DNA from: Methanosarcinaceae archaeon
GTDB taxonomy: Archaea; Halobacteriota; Methanosarcinia; Methanosarcinales; Methanosarcinaceae
Length of the DNA: 7,353 nt
Assembly (NCBI GenBank): GCA_030609665.1
Contig: JAUWBW010000093.1
Location: forward strand, 1 to 7,353
Direction: 5' to 3'
In this document: positions 1-5,766 of the stretch, piece after piece
Layout of the letters: each line of letters starts with the position of its first letter
How positions within the stretch are numbered: the first letter of the stretch is position 1
Notes under the pieces: model-generated
Databases searched by the model: none
Seen by the model: the letters and a program-made list of their open reading frames with translations, nothing else
What the model was told of the DNA's origin: nothing
Program-made: the position numbers and the translations under genes

Positions 1-1
1 C

Positions 2-571
2 GCAAAAGAGATGGAGCGTGGCGGAGCTGTTGCAATATCTGTCCTGACCGAACCTGATTTTTTCAACGGATCGATCGGGAACCTTAAAAGTGCACGGAAT
101 TCCACATCCATTCCGGTTCTTCGCAAGGATTTCATTATCGATGAGAAGCAGATGGATGAAGCAAAGAGCGACCTGATACTTTTGATCGCAGGCGCACTCG
201 ATGATAGACTGGAATCATTTGTACTGCTTGCGCAGTCAAAAGCTTTTGAACCGCTTGTTGAAGTCCACAATGAAGATGAACTCAACCGTGCATTGAAAAC
301 CACTGCAAAAGTGATTGGCATCAATAACAGAGACCTTGGCACGCTCGAAGTTGACTTACAGACCACTGTGCGTCTTGCACCAATTATCAGGGATTTCGAT
401 AAAAAGAACGGAACCCAACATACCATCATAAGCGAGAGTGGTGTTCACGATGCAGATGACATCAATCGTGTGATCTCTGCAGGTGCAGATGCGATCCTCA
501 TTGGAACCGCAATCATTAAGAGTAGTGATGTGTACACCAAAACAAAAGAAATGACAGAGGGTTCAACATGA
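2..571 (+). CDS. trpC: Indole-3-glycerol-phosphate synthase, 5' truncated by the window edge
   Basis: Converts 1-(2-carboxyphenylamino)-1-deoxyribulose 5-phosphate to indole-3-glycerol phosphate in tryptophan biosynthesis; a soluble TIM-barrel enzyme. The reading frame is open from base 2 (Ala-Lys-Glu before the first visible Met at base 11), so the beginning lies outside the window; about 189 residues are seen of a family length near 250-260. Family signatures are clear, counted from the Met at base 11: AISVLTEPDFF (8-18), PVLRKDF with the catalytic lysine (K39), LVEVH with the catalytic glutamate (E84), IGINNRDL (102-109), ISESGV with a second conserved glutamate (E142), and the C-terminal phosphate-binding GADAILIGTAI (158-168). 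The TGA stop overlaps the start of the next gene as ATGA, which implies translational coupling. Product assignment is secure; the missing N-terminus is purely a window effect. Confidence 0.95.
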   Translation, partial: AKEMERGGAVAISVLTEPDFFNGSIGNLKSARNSTSIPVLRKDFIIDEKQMDEAKSDLILLIAGALDDRLESFVLLAQSKAFEPLVEVHNEDELNRALKTTAKVIGINNRDLGTLEVDLQTTVRLAPIIRDFDKKNGTQHTIISESGVHDADDINRVISAGADAILIGTAIIKSSDVYTKTKEMTEGST

Positions 572-753
572 AGAAACGATTATACAGATCAAAAAACAAC
601 TGCATGATCGCAGGAGTATGCGGCGGTTTGGGCGAATATTTTGACATGGACCCGACATTTATCAGGCTCTTGTGGATCGTGTTCACACTGGCCGGTGGCA
701 GTGGGATATTGGCATACATTATTGCATGGATAGTAATACCTCAGCACCCATGA
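568..753 (+). CDS. Small PspC-domain membrane protein
   Basis: A 61-residue protein that consists almost entirely of a PspC domain. The N-terminus is basic (MKKRLYRSK), followed by the domain hallmark AGVCGGLGEYFDMDPTFIRLLW (roughly residues 15-36, split here around GGLGEYF) and a single strongly hydrophobic segment (about 33-58, including GILAYIIAWIVIP) that should span the membrane. PspC was named for a phage-shock-protein regulator in Enterobacteria, but stand-alone short PspC proteins are widespread and mostly uncharacterised, so a stress-signalling role here is inference only. The start ATG overlaps the trpC stop (ATGA), with GAGGG seven bases upstream as ribosome binding site, so it is probably translated with trpC. 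Its place between trpC and trpB is unusual for a membrane protein. Family call is confident; function unknown. Confidence 0.88.
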   Translation: MKKRLYRSKNNCMIAGVCGGLGEYFDMDPTFIRLLWIVFTLAGGSGILAYIIAWIVIPQHP

Positions 754-853
754 TGTACAACGCATCAATTGGCACATCAATGAGGATCATACATTTGGTT
801 TAATTTAGTTTAGTTTAAGTTTGACATTACGATTAAGATAACAGGAGCATATA
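754..853 (+). promoter_or_regulatory. trpB upstream region with AT-rich pentamer tract and strong RBS
   Basis: One hundred bases separate the PspC gene from trpB in an otherwise tightly packed operon. Positions 798-822 are a run of imperfect TTTAG/TTTAA pentamers (gtttaatttagtttag...), which includes TATA-like stretches centred near 803; an archaeal TSS about 26 bases downstream would fall near 830 and leave a short leader containing the AGGAG ribosome binding site (843-847, six bases before the ATG at 854). A 6-base inverted repeat, TGATGT (751-756) and ACATCA (774-779), lies at the beginning. The region may hold a separate trpBA promoter or a processing/termination point; the sequence alone cannot decide. 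Confidence 0.4.
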
Positions 854-2053
854 ATGACAACACCTTTATACGGCAAATACGGCGGGCAGTTCGTGCCTGA
901 AATACTGATGCCAGCCCTTGCGGAACTTGAAGAAGGGTACCAGCGCTACAAAGACGATCCCGAATTCCTCAAGGAACTTGATTATTACCTGAAGGATTTT
1001 GCAGGCAGGGAGACGCCACTATATTTTGCAAAGAACCTGAGCAAAAAATACGGCACTCGCATATACCTCAAACGAGAGGATCTCGTACATGGCGGCGCCC
1101 ACAAGTTGAATAACACCATAGGACAGAGTCTTCTTGCAAAGTATATGGGAAAGACACGGATTGTCGCTGAAACCGGCGCCGGACAGCATGGCACTGCAAC
1201 TGCGATGACAGGTGCAAATATGGGGTTTGAAACTGTGGTGTACATGGGTGCAAAGGATATTGAGCGGCAACTCATGAATGTGTACCGGATGAAACTCATG
1301 GGTACGGAAGTGCATACTGTTGAATCCGGTTCAAAGACACTCAAGGATGCCATCAATGAAGCCCTTCGCGACTGGGTCACCAATGTGGAGAACACACACT
1401 ACCTTATCGGTTCTGTTGTTGGTCCACATCCATACCCCATGATAGTCCGCGATTTCCAAAGCGTGATCGGTAATGAGGTCAAGGAACAGATCATGGAGAA
1501 AGAAGGAAGATATCCCGACTCCATTGTCGCATGCACAGGCGGCGGCAGCAATGCCATGGGAATATTCCACCCATTCATCGAAGAAAATGATGTAAAACTT
1601 TTTGCAGTAGAAGCAGGTGGCAGCGGTATGACTACCACAGAACATGCGGCACTTCACTCTGCATCACTGTGTGTCGGAGAGGATGGCGTCCTTCATGGCG
1701 CACGCACTCGCATACTACAGGACAAATATGGGCAGATCCTCGAATCACATTCCATTTCCGCGGGATTGGATTATTCAGGGGTAGGTCCTGAACTTGCCAA
1801 TCTTGCCGATATCGGCAGGCTTACACCCCGCCATGCCGATGATGATGAGGCTTTGGAAGCATTCCATGAACTGAGCCGCATGGAAGGTATTATACCGGCA
1901 CTTGAATCATCCCATGCTCTCGCATACGTGATGAAAGCGGCACAATCCGGTGAATTGGGAGACCTTGTGGTGATCAACCTATCGGGCAGAGGTGACAAAG
2001 ACCTTGAAACCGTTATTAAACTCGAACAGGGGGTCAAAGATGAATATCCCTGA
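854..2053 (+). CDS. trpB: Tryptophan synthase beta chain
   Basis: PLP enzyme that condenses indole, channelled from TrpA, with L-serine to give L-tryptophan. The 399-residue length and the motifs fit the classical TrpB1 type rather than the longer TrpB2: N-terminal YGKYGGQFVPEILMPAL, KREDLVHGGAHKLNN with the PLP lysine at K84, ETGAGQHG (106-113) with the catalytic glutamate E106, the PLP-phosphate loop GGGSNA (229-234), a conserved LDYSGVGPE segment (305-313) and SGRGDKD (377-383) near the C-terminus, where the serine contacts the PLP ring nitrogen. The ATG at 854 has AGGAG just upstream and gives the expected N-terminus. Its last 14 bases overlap trpA, consistent with coupled synthesis of the two subunits of the alpha2beta2 complex. 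No missing key residues were seen. Confidence 0.98.
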   Translation: MTTPLYGKYGGQFVPEILMPALAELEEGYQRYKDDPEFLKELDYYLKDFAGRETPLYFAKNLSKKYGTRIYLKREDLVHGGAHKLNNTIGQSLLAKYMGKTRIVAETGAGQHGTATAMTGANMGFETVVYMGAKDIERQLMNVYRMKLMGTEVHTVESGSKTLKDAINEALRDWVTNVENTHYLIGSVVGPHPYPMIVRDFQSVIGNEVKEQIMEKEGRYPDSIVACTGGGSNAMGIFHPFIEENDVKLFAVEAGGSGMTTTEHAALHSASLCVGEDGVLHGARTRILQDKYGQILESHSISAGLDYSGVGPELANLADIGRLTPRHADDDEALEAFHELSRMEGIIPALESSHALAYVMKAAQSGELGDLVVINLSGRGDKDLETVIKLEQGVKDEYP

Positions 2054-2825
2054 TAAGTTTTCAGAACTTCGGTCACGCGGTGAAAGCGCCCTTATTGCAT
2101 ACGTATGTGCAGGCGACCCCACACCAGATGCAACAGAAGGCATTGTGCAGGCACTCATCCACGGCGGTGCTGATATTGTTGAACTCGGGTTGCCATTCTC
2201 TGATCCGGTCGCTGACGGACCGACCATTCAGGCGGCATCAGAGAGAGCACTTTCTGCAGGCATGAACTCTGATAGGTACTTTGATCTGATTGGGTCATTG
2301 GATGTAGAGGTTCCGCTTGTATGCATGACATACTACAATCTGATATTCAAACGCGGCATTGAAAAGTTCGTGCATGATTGTAAAGATGCCGGCATCAGCG
2401 GAATAATCGTACCCGATCTTCCTGTAGAGGAATCTGAAGAATTGGCAGAATGTTGTGTCAAGAATAGCGTAGATTTCATATTCCTTATCGCACCCACTAC
2501 CACAGAGGAAAGGATCAACATGATACTTGAACATGGCTCGGGTTTTATGTATCTTGTATCCAGAGTCGGAGTTACAGGTGCACGCAGTGATGTTGCAGAA
2601 TCCACGAACAAATTGCTATCCCGCGTTAAGACAGATATACCAAAAGCCGTGGGATTTGGCATCTCAAACGGAAAGCAGGCAAAAGAAGTTGTGGAAGATG
2701 GTGCTGATGCTGTGATCGTGGGTTCTGCATTTGTGGATATCATCGCATCTGGCAATGCTGTGAACGCACGGCTTGAAGCACTTGCAAAAGAGTTGAAAGA
2801 CGGAATATTGGCAGCAAAACGCTAA
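2040..2825 (+). CDS. trpA: Tryptophan synthase alpha chain
   Basis: Cleaves indole-3-glycerol phosphate to indole and glyceraldehyde 3-phosphate; indole passes through a tunnel to TrpB. The frame is open further upstream, but the ATG at 2040 is chosen because it gives the standard start (MNIPDKFSEL), 261 residues close to the family norm, and has a G-rich ribosome binding site (AGGGGGT, 2028-2034) five bases before it. Visible motifs: VELGLPFSDPVADGP (47-61) with the two catalytic acids E48 and D59 (equivalent to E49/D60 in E. coli), SRVGVTG (174-180), and the phosphate-binding GFGIS (205-209) and GADAVIVGSA (221-230). It overlaps the trpB end by 14 bases in a different frame. It is the last gene of the trp cluster here, followed immediately by a strong hairpin. 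Confidence 0.98.
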   Translation: MNIPDKFSELRSRGESALIAYVCAGDPTPDATEGIVQALIHGGADIVELGLPFSDPVADGPTIQAASERALSAGMNSDRYFDLIGSLDVEVPLVCMTYYNLIFKRGIEKFVHDCKDAGISGIIVPDLPVEESEELAECCVKNSVDFIFLIAPTTTEERINMILEHGSGFMYLVSRVGVTGARSDVAESTNKLLSRVKTDIPKAVGFGISNGKQAKEVVEDGADAVIVGSAFVDIIASGNAVNARLEALAKELKDGILAAKR

Positions 2826-2895
2826 TGCAAAGAATGCATGTGTCATCGTTTTATGAGTGAATGGTGGGCTTAACCGATGACACATGGTTTTTGCA
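2826..2895 (+). terminator. Long stem-loop directly after the trpA stop
   Basis: A perfect 12-base inverted repeat, catgtgtcatcg (2837-2848) and cgatgacacatg (2875-2886), closes a 26-base loop. An outer pair, tgcaaa (2826-2831) with tttgca (2890-2895), extends it after a small internal loop, so the element spans about 70 bases and begins at the first base after the TAA. A T5 run (2888-2892) lies inside the 3' arm, but there is no strong T tract behind it. This could define or protect the 3' end of trp mRNA; archaeal termination usually depends on U-tracts rather than hairpins, so 'terminator' is an inference. The structure itself is plainly visible. Confidence 0.5.
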
Positions 2896-2917
2896 AGGAT
2901 AAAATTAAAACCAATAC

Positions 2918-2944
2918 AACAACCGCCGCAGGCGGCACGTTCCT
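2918..2944 (+). repeat. GC-rich hairpin repeat, left copy
   Basis: The core ccgccgcaggcggca (2923-2937) is flanked by aacaa on the left and ttcct on the right. It folds on itself (CCGCC-GCA-GGCGG) and reappears in opposite orientation at 3124-3151, with the 15-base core perfectly conserved. It stands out as a GC-rich island within AT-rich intergenic DNA between two convergent operons. Confidence 0.6.
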
Positions 2945-3123
2945 TCATCAATGATCCACACTAAATTAGCTAATAGGCAATTCTGCATCTAAACGGACTC
3001 AAAAATGATGCTCGAATTATATAATTTCATAAATTTTGGATCACCCAAAAATTGATTATCCATGAGTGCGCCATATAAAACAATCAAGTCGTCAGTTATG
3101 GGCCTGTTATTTATTGGTGACAG

Positions 3124-3151
3124 AGGAATATGCCGCCTGCGGCGGATTGTT
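3124..3151 (-). repeat. GC-rich hairpin repeat, right (inverted) copy
   Basis: Reverse complement of the left copy at 2918-2944: core tgccgcctgcggcgg (3131-3145), flanked by aggaa and attgtt. The 15-base core is identical, and the flanks share aacaa and ttcct with small differences. The two cores lie about 190 bases apart. On the minus strand this copy lies shortly after the U-rich end of the ftsY operon. Confidence 0.6.
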
Positions 3152-3162
3152 CACTCGGTATC

Positions 3163-3197
3163 AAAAACAACCAAACTACCAAACAAACACAAAAAAA
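3163..3197 (-). terminator. U-rich terminator of the ftsY operon
   Basis: On the minus strand, about 12 bases after the ftsY TAG stop, the transcript would run through U7 (3197-3191), then GUGUUUGUUUGG and, after a short gap, another U5 (3167-3163). Successive U-tracts without a required hairpin are the usual archaeal 3'-end signal. Position and orientation fit termination of the rightward cluster before it collides with trp transcription. Confidence 0.65.
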
Positions 3198-3209
3198 TGA
3201 TCGTAAACC

Positions 3210-4253
3210 CTACTCAAACAACTGGTTCACGAACCATTCAGGATCGAACTTCTGCAGGTCATCATATCCCTGCCCCATTCCAAGGAACAGTATCGGTTTC
3301 CCTGTGATATATGCAATGGATATTGCAGAACCGCCTTTGGCATCGGCATCTGTTTTTGTCAGGATCGAACCATCTATCGGGATTGCATCATTGAACTGTG
3401 ATGCGCGTTCGACCGCATCGTTTCCTGCAACTGCTTCATCAACAAAGATCAAAAGGTCAGGCGGAGTTACACGACATACCTTTTGAAGTTGCGCCATCAG
3501 GTTCACGTTGGTATGCATGCGTCCTGCGGTATCTGAAAGTACCACATCGACACCATGCCCTTTTGCATACTGGACAGCATCATACACAACAGCTGCAGGG
3601 TCGCTGCCTTCCTGTTGTTTAATAAGTTTCACACCGATCCTTTCCGCATGTATTGCGATCTGATCGATGGCACCGGCCCTGAAAGTATCGCCTGCTGCAA
3701 TGACAACCGAATAGTTCATATCTTTCAGTCGTTTCGAAAGTTTTGCAATTGATGTGGTCTTGCCGGTTCCGTTTATACCAATAAAAACAACATTCACGGG
3801 TTTTGGTGCATTTTTAATAAACTCATCGAAATCAAATATGTTTGCAGACATGACATTGTAGATCGCATTTTTAAGTGCCTGCTCAACGATATCGCCCGTA
3901 TTGCGACCGATCTTCTTGCTTGTGCCCACAAGTTCAGTCTTGACAGATTCAACAATGGCTTCTGCGACAGATATTGCAAGATCGCTCTCAAGCAATGCCA
4001 TCTCCAGTTCCCACAGTGGATCTTCAAGATCGCTCTCACTAAGGAAAACTTCACGCTCAAAAACAAGAGACTTGGCTTTTTGGGCAAAACCAACCTTTTT
4101 TTCAGGTTTTCTCTCTAATTCCCTGGTGTCCTCTGCAATAGGTTTTGCATCCACAGGCACTTCAGTTTTCTCAATGGGTACAGCTTTCTCATCTATCGTA
4201 CTGCCAAGTGATTTTTTGAAACCGCTTAGTTTATCCTTGAGCTTGTTGAACAA
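3210..4253 (-). CDS. ftsY: Signal recognition particle receptor FtsY
   Basis: SRP-family GTPase that docks ribosome-nascent chain complexes at the membrane by forming a heterodimer with SRP54. The 347-residue protein has a variable charged N-terminal part (about 1-60, rich in Lys/Glu), then the helical N domain (about 60-145) and the GTPase G domain: G1 P-loop GINGTGKTT (159-167), insertion-box DTFRAGA (189-195), G3 DTAGR (241-245), G4 TKTDADAKGG (299-308), and the closing GMGQGYDDL (325-333). The start is TTG: no ATG lies nearby in this frame, and AAGGGGT (4267-4261) sits seven bases before it. An out-of-frame ATG at 4260 would give only nine codons and lies against that same site. An 80-90-base U-rich gap separates it from pfdA, so it may be partly uncoupled from the ribosomal genes. 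Confidence 0.97.
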   Translation of the reverse strand: MFNKLKDKLSGFKKSLGSTIDEKAVPIEKTEVPVDAKPIAEDTRELERKPEKKVGFAQKAKSLVFEREVFLSESDLEDPLWELEMALLESDLAISVAEAIVESVKTELVGTSKKIGRNTGDIVEQALKNAIYNVMSANIFDFDEFIKNAPKPVNVVFIGINGTGKTTSIAKLSKRLKDMNYSVVIAAGDTFRAGAIDQIAIHAERIGVKLIKQQEGSDPAAVVYDAVQYAKGHGVDVVLSDTAGRMHTNVNLMAQLQKVCRVTPPDLLIFVDEAVAGNDAVERASQFNDAIPIDGSILTKTDADAKGGSAISIAYITGKPILFLGMGQGYDDLQKFDPEWFVNQLFE

Positions 4254-4343
4254 TTGACATACCCCTTAAAATTGTAATTAAATTGAAATTAAAAAATAAA
4301 AATGAAAACAAAAAAATAAATTTAGATCGCGATCATTCAGCAT
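4254..4343 (-). promoter_or_regulatory. U-rich pfdA-ftsY spacer with ftsY ribosome binding site
   Basis: Ninety bases of nearly pure A/T. Read on the minus strand it contains T7 (4316-4310) and T6 (4296-4291) tracts, which could end or attenuate transcripts coming from pfdA, followed by TATA-like TTTTTAATTTC (4296-4286) that could start a separate ftsY transcript, and the AAGGGGT ribosome binding site (4267-4261). Which of these operates cannot be read from sequence. Confidence 0.35.
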
Positions 4344-4763
4344 TCATTGTGGTGCTTGCATTTCAGAAGCTTTAGCTTCAATTGCCTGCAAATTCTGACC
4401 GATCTGAGCCAATGATGCGTTCATCTGCTCAAGTATCTTGCCAAGTTGTTCATTGCGCTTGGTTAGTGTTTCCTTTGCACCATCCATTGTCTTTTCCACA
4501 CTGATGCCTGCGCCAACATTTACAACGACTTTATTGACCTTGTTCAGTTTAGCATGAATGTATGAACCCGAGCCAATAGGAAGCATTGTCTCAACGCCAT
4601 CCTTTGCATCTTTCAGTTCATCGATCGCAACGATCGCCCGAATACAATCCTCTGCTGACATTTGGATCGCGGCCATCTGCTGCTGAACCATCTCTGCCCG
4701 CTTCTGCATTTCCTGATGCTGCATCGCGAGATTCCGTACATCCTGCTCACTGACTTCGGCCAT
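4344..4763 (-). CDS. pfdA: Prefoldin alpha subunit
   Basis: Subunit of the hexameric (alpha2beta4) archaeal prefoldin, a jellyfish-shaped cytosolic chaperone that captures unfolded nascent proteins and hands them to the thermosome. The 139-residue product shows the expected layout: N-terminal coiled coil (roughly 1-50, rich in Gln/Glu/Met), a central beta-hairpin part with LPIGSGSYIHAKL and KVVVNVGAGISVEKT, and a C-terminal coiled coil ending in Gln/Ala-rich sequence. Start choice is between ATG 4763 (MAEVSEQ, GAGG ten bases upstream, spacing like that of its neighbour) and ATG 4769, which overlaps the preceding stop as TGATG and adds Met-Pro; a GTG at 4772 is also open. The first is preferred. 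It follows rpl18a without a gap, so translation is probably coupled. Confidence 0.93.
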   Translation of the reverse strand: MAEVSEQDVRNLAMQHQEMQKRAEMVQQQMAAIQMSAEDCIRAIVAIDELKDAKDGVETMLPIGSGSYIHAKLNKVNKVVVNVGAGISVEKTMDGAKETLTKRNEQLGKILEQMNASLAQIGQNLQAIEAKASEMQAPQ

Positions 4764-4768
4764 TGGCA

Positions 4769-4945
4769 TCACGCCTCTACAACGCTATCGATCTTAATAA
4801 GGAATCGTTTTATACTGTGTTTACTGCCGAATATCGAATACACCTTCTCCTGTGCATTCTTCTCATTCTGGCTCTCTACGTTCTTAGTGAACTTTTCCCA
4901 TTCATGCCCTGCCTTGAATGTGCCTTTGACAACATAATTCTTCAT
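4769..4945 (-). CDS. rpl18a: 50S ribosomal protein L18Ae (LX / L20a)
   Basis: A 58-residue protein beginning MKNYVVKGTFKAGHEWEKF and ending in IKRFLIKIDSVVEA, which matches the archaeal LX family (eukaryotic L18a/eL20 homologue), a short basic protein of the large ribosomal subunit. The length is normal for archaea, where the protein is about half the eukaryotic one. The ATG at 4945 has AGGTGAT upstream (AGG nine bases before the start), typical of this genome segment. The stop codon TGA (4771-4769) overlaps a candidate pfdA ATG. Position between aif6 and pfdA is a common archaeal arrangement and supports the call. Confidence 0.93.
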   Translation of the reverse strand: MKNYVVKGTFKAGHEWEKFTKNVESQNEKNAQEKVYSIFGSKHSIKRFLIKIDSVVEA

Positions 4946-5032
4946 GTGAAATCACCTTTGACTGATATAAATAGTTATAAGCTTAAGCTTAATTGTAATT
5001 TAAGTTGAATATAGCATAAAGTCATAAACTTA
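4946..5032 (-). promoter_or_regulatory. aif6-rpl18a spacer with palindrome and TATA-like boxes
   Basis: An AT-rich gap of 87 bases. It carries a perfect 14-base palindrome taagcttaagctta (4978-4991) and, on the minus strand, TATA-like boxes CTTAAATTA (about 5005-4997) and ATTTATAT (4972-4965). The first is the better placed for a promoter, since a start about 26 bases downstream would leave a leader containing the AGGTGAT ribosome binding site. A promoter for rpl18a-pfdA is plausible but unproven. Confidence 0.35.
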
Positions 5033-5707
5033 TCATGATTTATCCACTATATCTATAAATCCAAGCGCGTCTTCGATCCTTCCAAGTTCATGTCCGGTTG
5101 TTTTGGAACCTGCAACATAACCTTTTGAATTTGCGAGCAATCCGGAACCCACATGTTGCGAACCAAAATTTGTTGTCCCGATATCCACCGGAAGTCCAAA
5201 TATTTCTTCAAGATTATCGATCTCGGATTGGGTTGCCCTTGGATGAACCAACACTCCTTTGTTAGTGACCGCACCTGCCATACCCACAGTATTCAACCCT
5301 GCAATTGTACCCCTGTGTACATCCACGCCAAGCGTATCGGCTACAACTTTAATAGCTGCATTTGACATTTCCGAATGCACCAATGCAGTGGAATCGTTTG
5401 CCAAGACGATGTTCCCAACCGCGGAAAGTTTCCCGGGAAGCGTGCTTACCGGAAGACCTACGTCTTTCAGGTCATCAGGGTCTGCAATGTTTGGGATCAA
5501 AAATCCATTTGAATTTCCGCGTACAAGTGAACCGATCACTGTACTTCCACCTATAAGAGTGGGAATGACACGAACATCAAGGAACTCTTCGAGTAAATCG
5601 CACACCTTTGTTTTTGTGCTGGTTGGGACAAGTGCCACATCTTCAGTACATGTGGCAAATACTCCAATTACAGGATTATCATAGACGTTCAATGTTCGCA
5701 TCGTCAT
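5033..5707 (-). CDS. eif6: Translation initiation factor 6 (aIF6)
   Basis: Archaeal homologue of eIF6, which binds the large ribosomal subunit (near L23/L14/L24e) and prevents premature joining to the small subunit; also linked to large-subunit maturation. The 224-residue protein shows the family's pentameric repeat architecture with recognisable segments: NPVIGVFATCTEDVALVP near the start, IGGSTVIGSLVRGNSNG, LPGKLSAVGNIVLANDSTALVHSE (split mid-protein), NTVGMAGAVTNKGVLVHP and a late repeat VDIGTTNFGSQHVGSGLLANSKG. Two close ATG starts exist, 5707 (MTMRTL) and 5701 (MRTL, 222 residues); neither has a convincing Shine-Dalgarno sequence, unlike its neighbours. A tandem ~24-base repeat occupies the spacer before it. 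Downstream and upstream genes are large-subunit proteins, fitting its ribosomal role. Confidence 0.96.
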   Translation of the reverse strand: MTMRTLNVYDNPVIGVFATCTEDVALVPTSTKTKVCDLLEEFLDVRVIPTLIGGSTVIGSLVRGNSNGFLIPNIADPDDLKDVGLPVSTLPGKLSAVGNIVLANDSTALVHSEMSNAAIKVVADTLGVDVHRGTIAGLNTVGMAGAVTNKGVLVHPRATQSEIDNLEEIFGLPVDIGTTNFGSQHVGSGLLANSKGYVAGSKTTGHELGRIEDALGFIDIVDKS

Positions 5708-5715
5708 CAGTTCAA

Positions 5716-5764
5716 CTTTTTGATAAAAACGATCTAAATCTTTTTGGTTAAAACGATCTTAAAT
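5716..5764 (-). repeat. Tandem ~24-base direct repeat upstream of aif6
   Basis: Two head-to-tail units fill the spacer between rpl31e and aif6: 5716-5739 and 5740-5764. On the minus strand both read ATTTA(A)GATCGTTTT, then TATC or AACC's variant, then AAAAAG; they differ by two substitutions and one inserted base. GATCGTTTT and CAAAAAG are conserved in both. The repeat starts right behind the rpl31e stop and ends about eight bases before the aif6 start, so it would be in the aif6 leader or act as a duplicated binding site. Confidence 0.6.
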
Positions 5765-5766
5765 GT

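Larger units (their letters stand above)
2896..3162. other. Convergent intergenic region without a recognisable gene
   Basis: No credible coding sequence is seen on either strand between trpA and ftsY; short open frames here show no recognisable motif. Besides the two inverted GC-rich hairpins, there is a 12-base palindrome aattatataatt (3015-3026) that could serve as a symmetrical TATA element, a small hairpin ttttgg-atcac-ccaaaa (3034-3050), and a 7-base inverted pair tgatcca (2952-2958)/tggatca (3037-3043). The palindromes are nested roughly around position 3034. An unrecognised small RNA is possible but unsupported. Confidence 0.5.

Noticed and set aside
754..759. TGTACA directly after the PspC stop, identical to the TRP box core bound by TrpY in Methanothermobacter.
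   Set aside because: The same hexamer also occurs in trpC (531-536), in trpB (near 1238), in aif6 (near 5310) and in the PP-loop gene (near 6558), about the number expected by chance or little more, and it is not paired or placed at a clear promoter. TrpY control is not supported.
985..1395. Long minus-strand open frame (136 codons) inside trpB.
   Set aside because: It is an antisense shadow of a complete, motif-rich trpB, with no recognisable domain and no ribosome binding context.
2918..3151. CRISPR-like or insertion-sequence interpretation of the repeated GC-rich hairpins.
   Set aside because: Only two copies, in inverted rather than direct orientation, no regular spacer series, no transposase frame between them. 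Kept as a repeat finding, not as CRISPR or IS.
3062..3486. Two plus-strand open frames (81 and 118 codons) reaching from the intergenic region into ftsY antisense.
   Set aside because: Composition is low-complexity, no domain is recognisable, they run through the ftsY terminator and its coding part on the opposite strand, and no Shine-Dalgarno site of the local type precedes them.
3901..4257. Plus-strand 118-codon open frame over the 5' part of ftsY.
   Set aside because: Ser/Leu-rich translation typical of the reverse of a Lys/Glu-rich coding region; the ftsY frame has all GTPase motifs.
4767..4772. GTG at 4772 as the start of pfdA.
   Set aside because: It lies within the stop codon region of rpl18a with only two bases between it and GAGG-linked sequence; ATG 4763 (or 4769) fits ribosome binding spacing and the usual MAEV-type N-terminus better.
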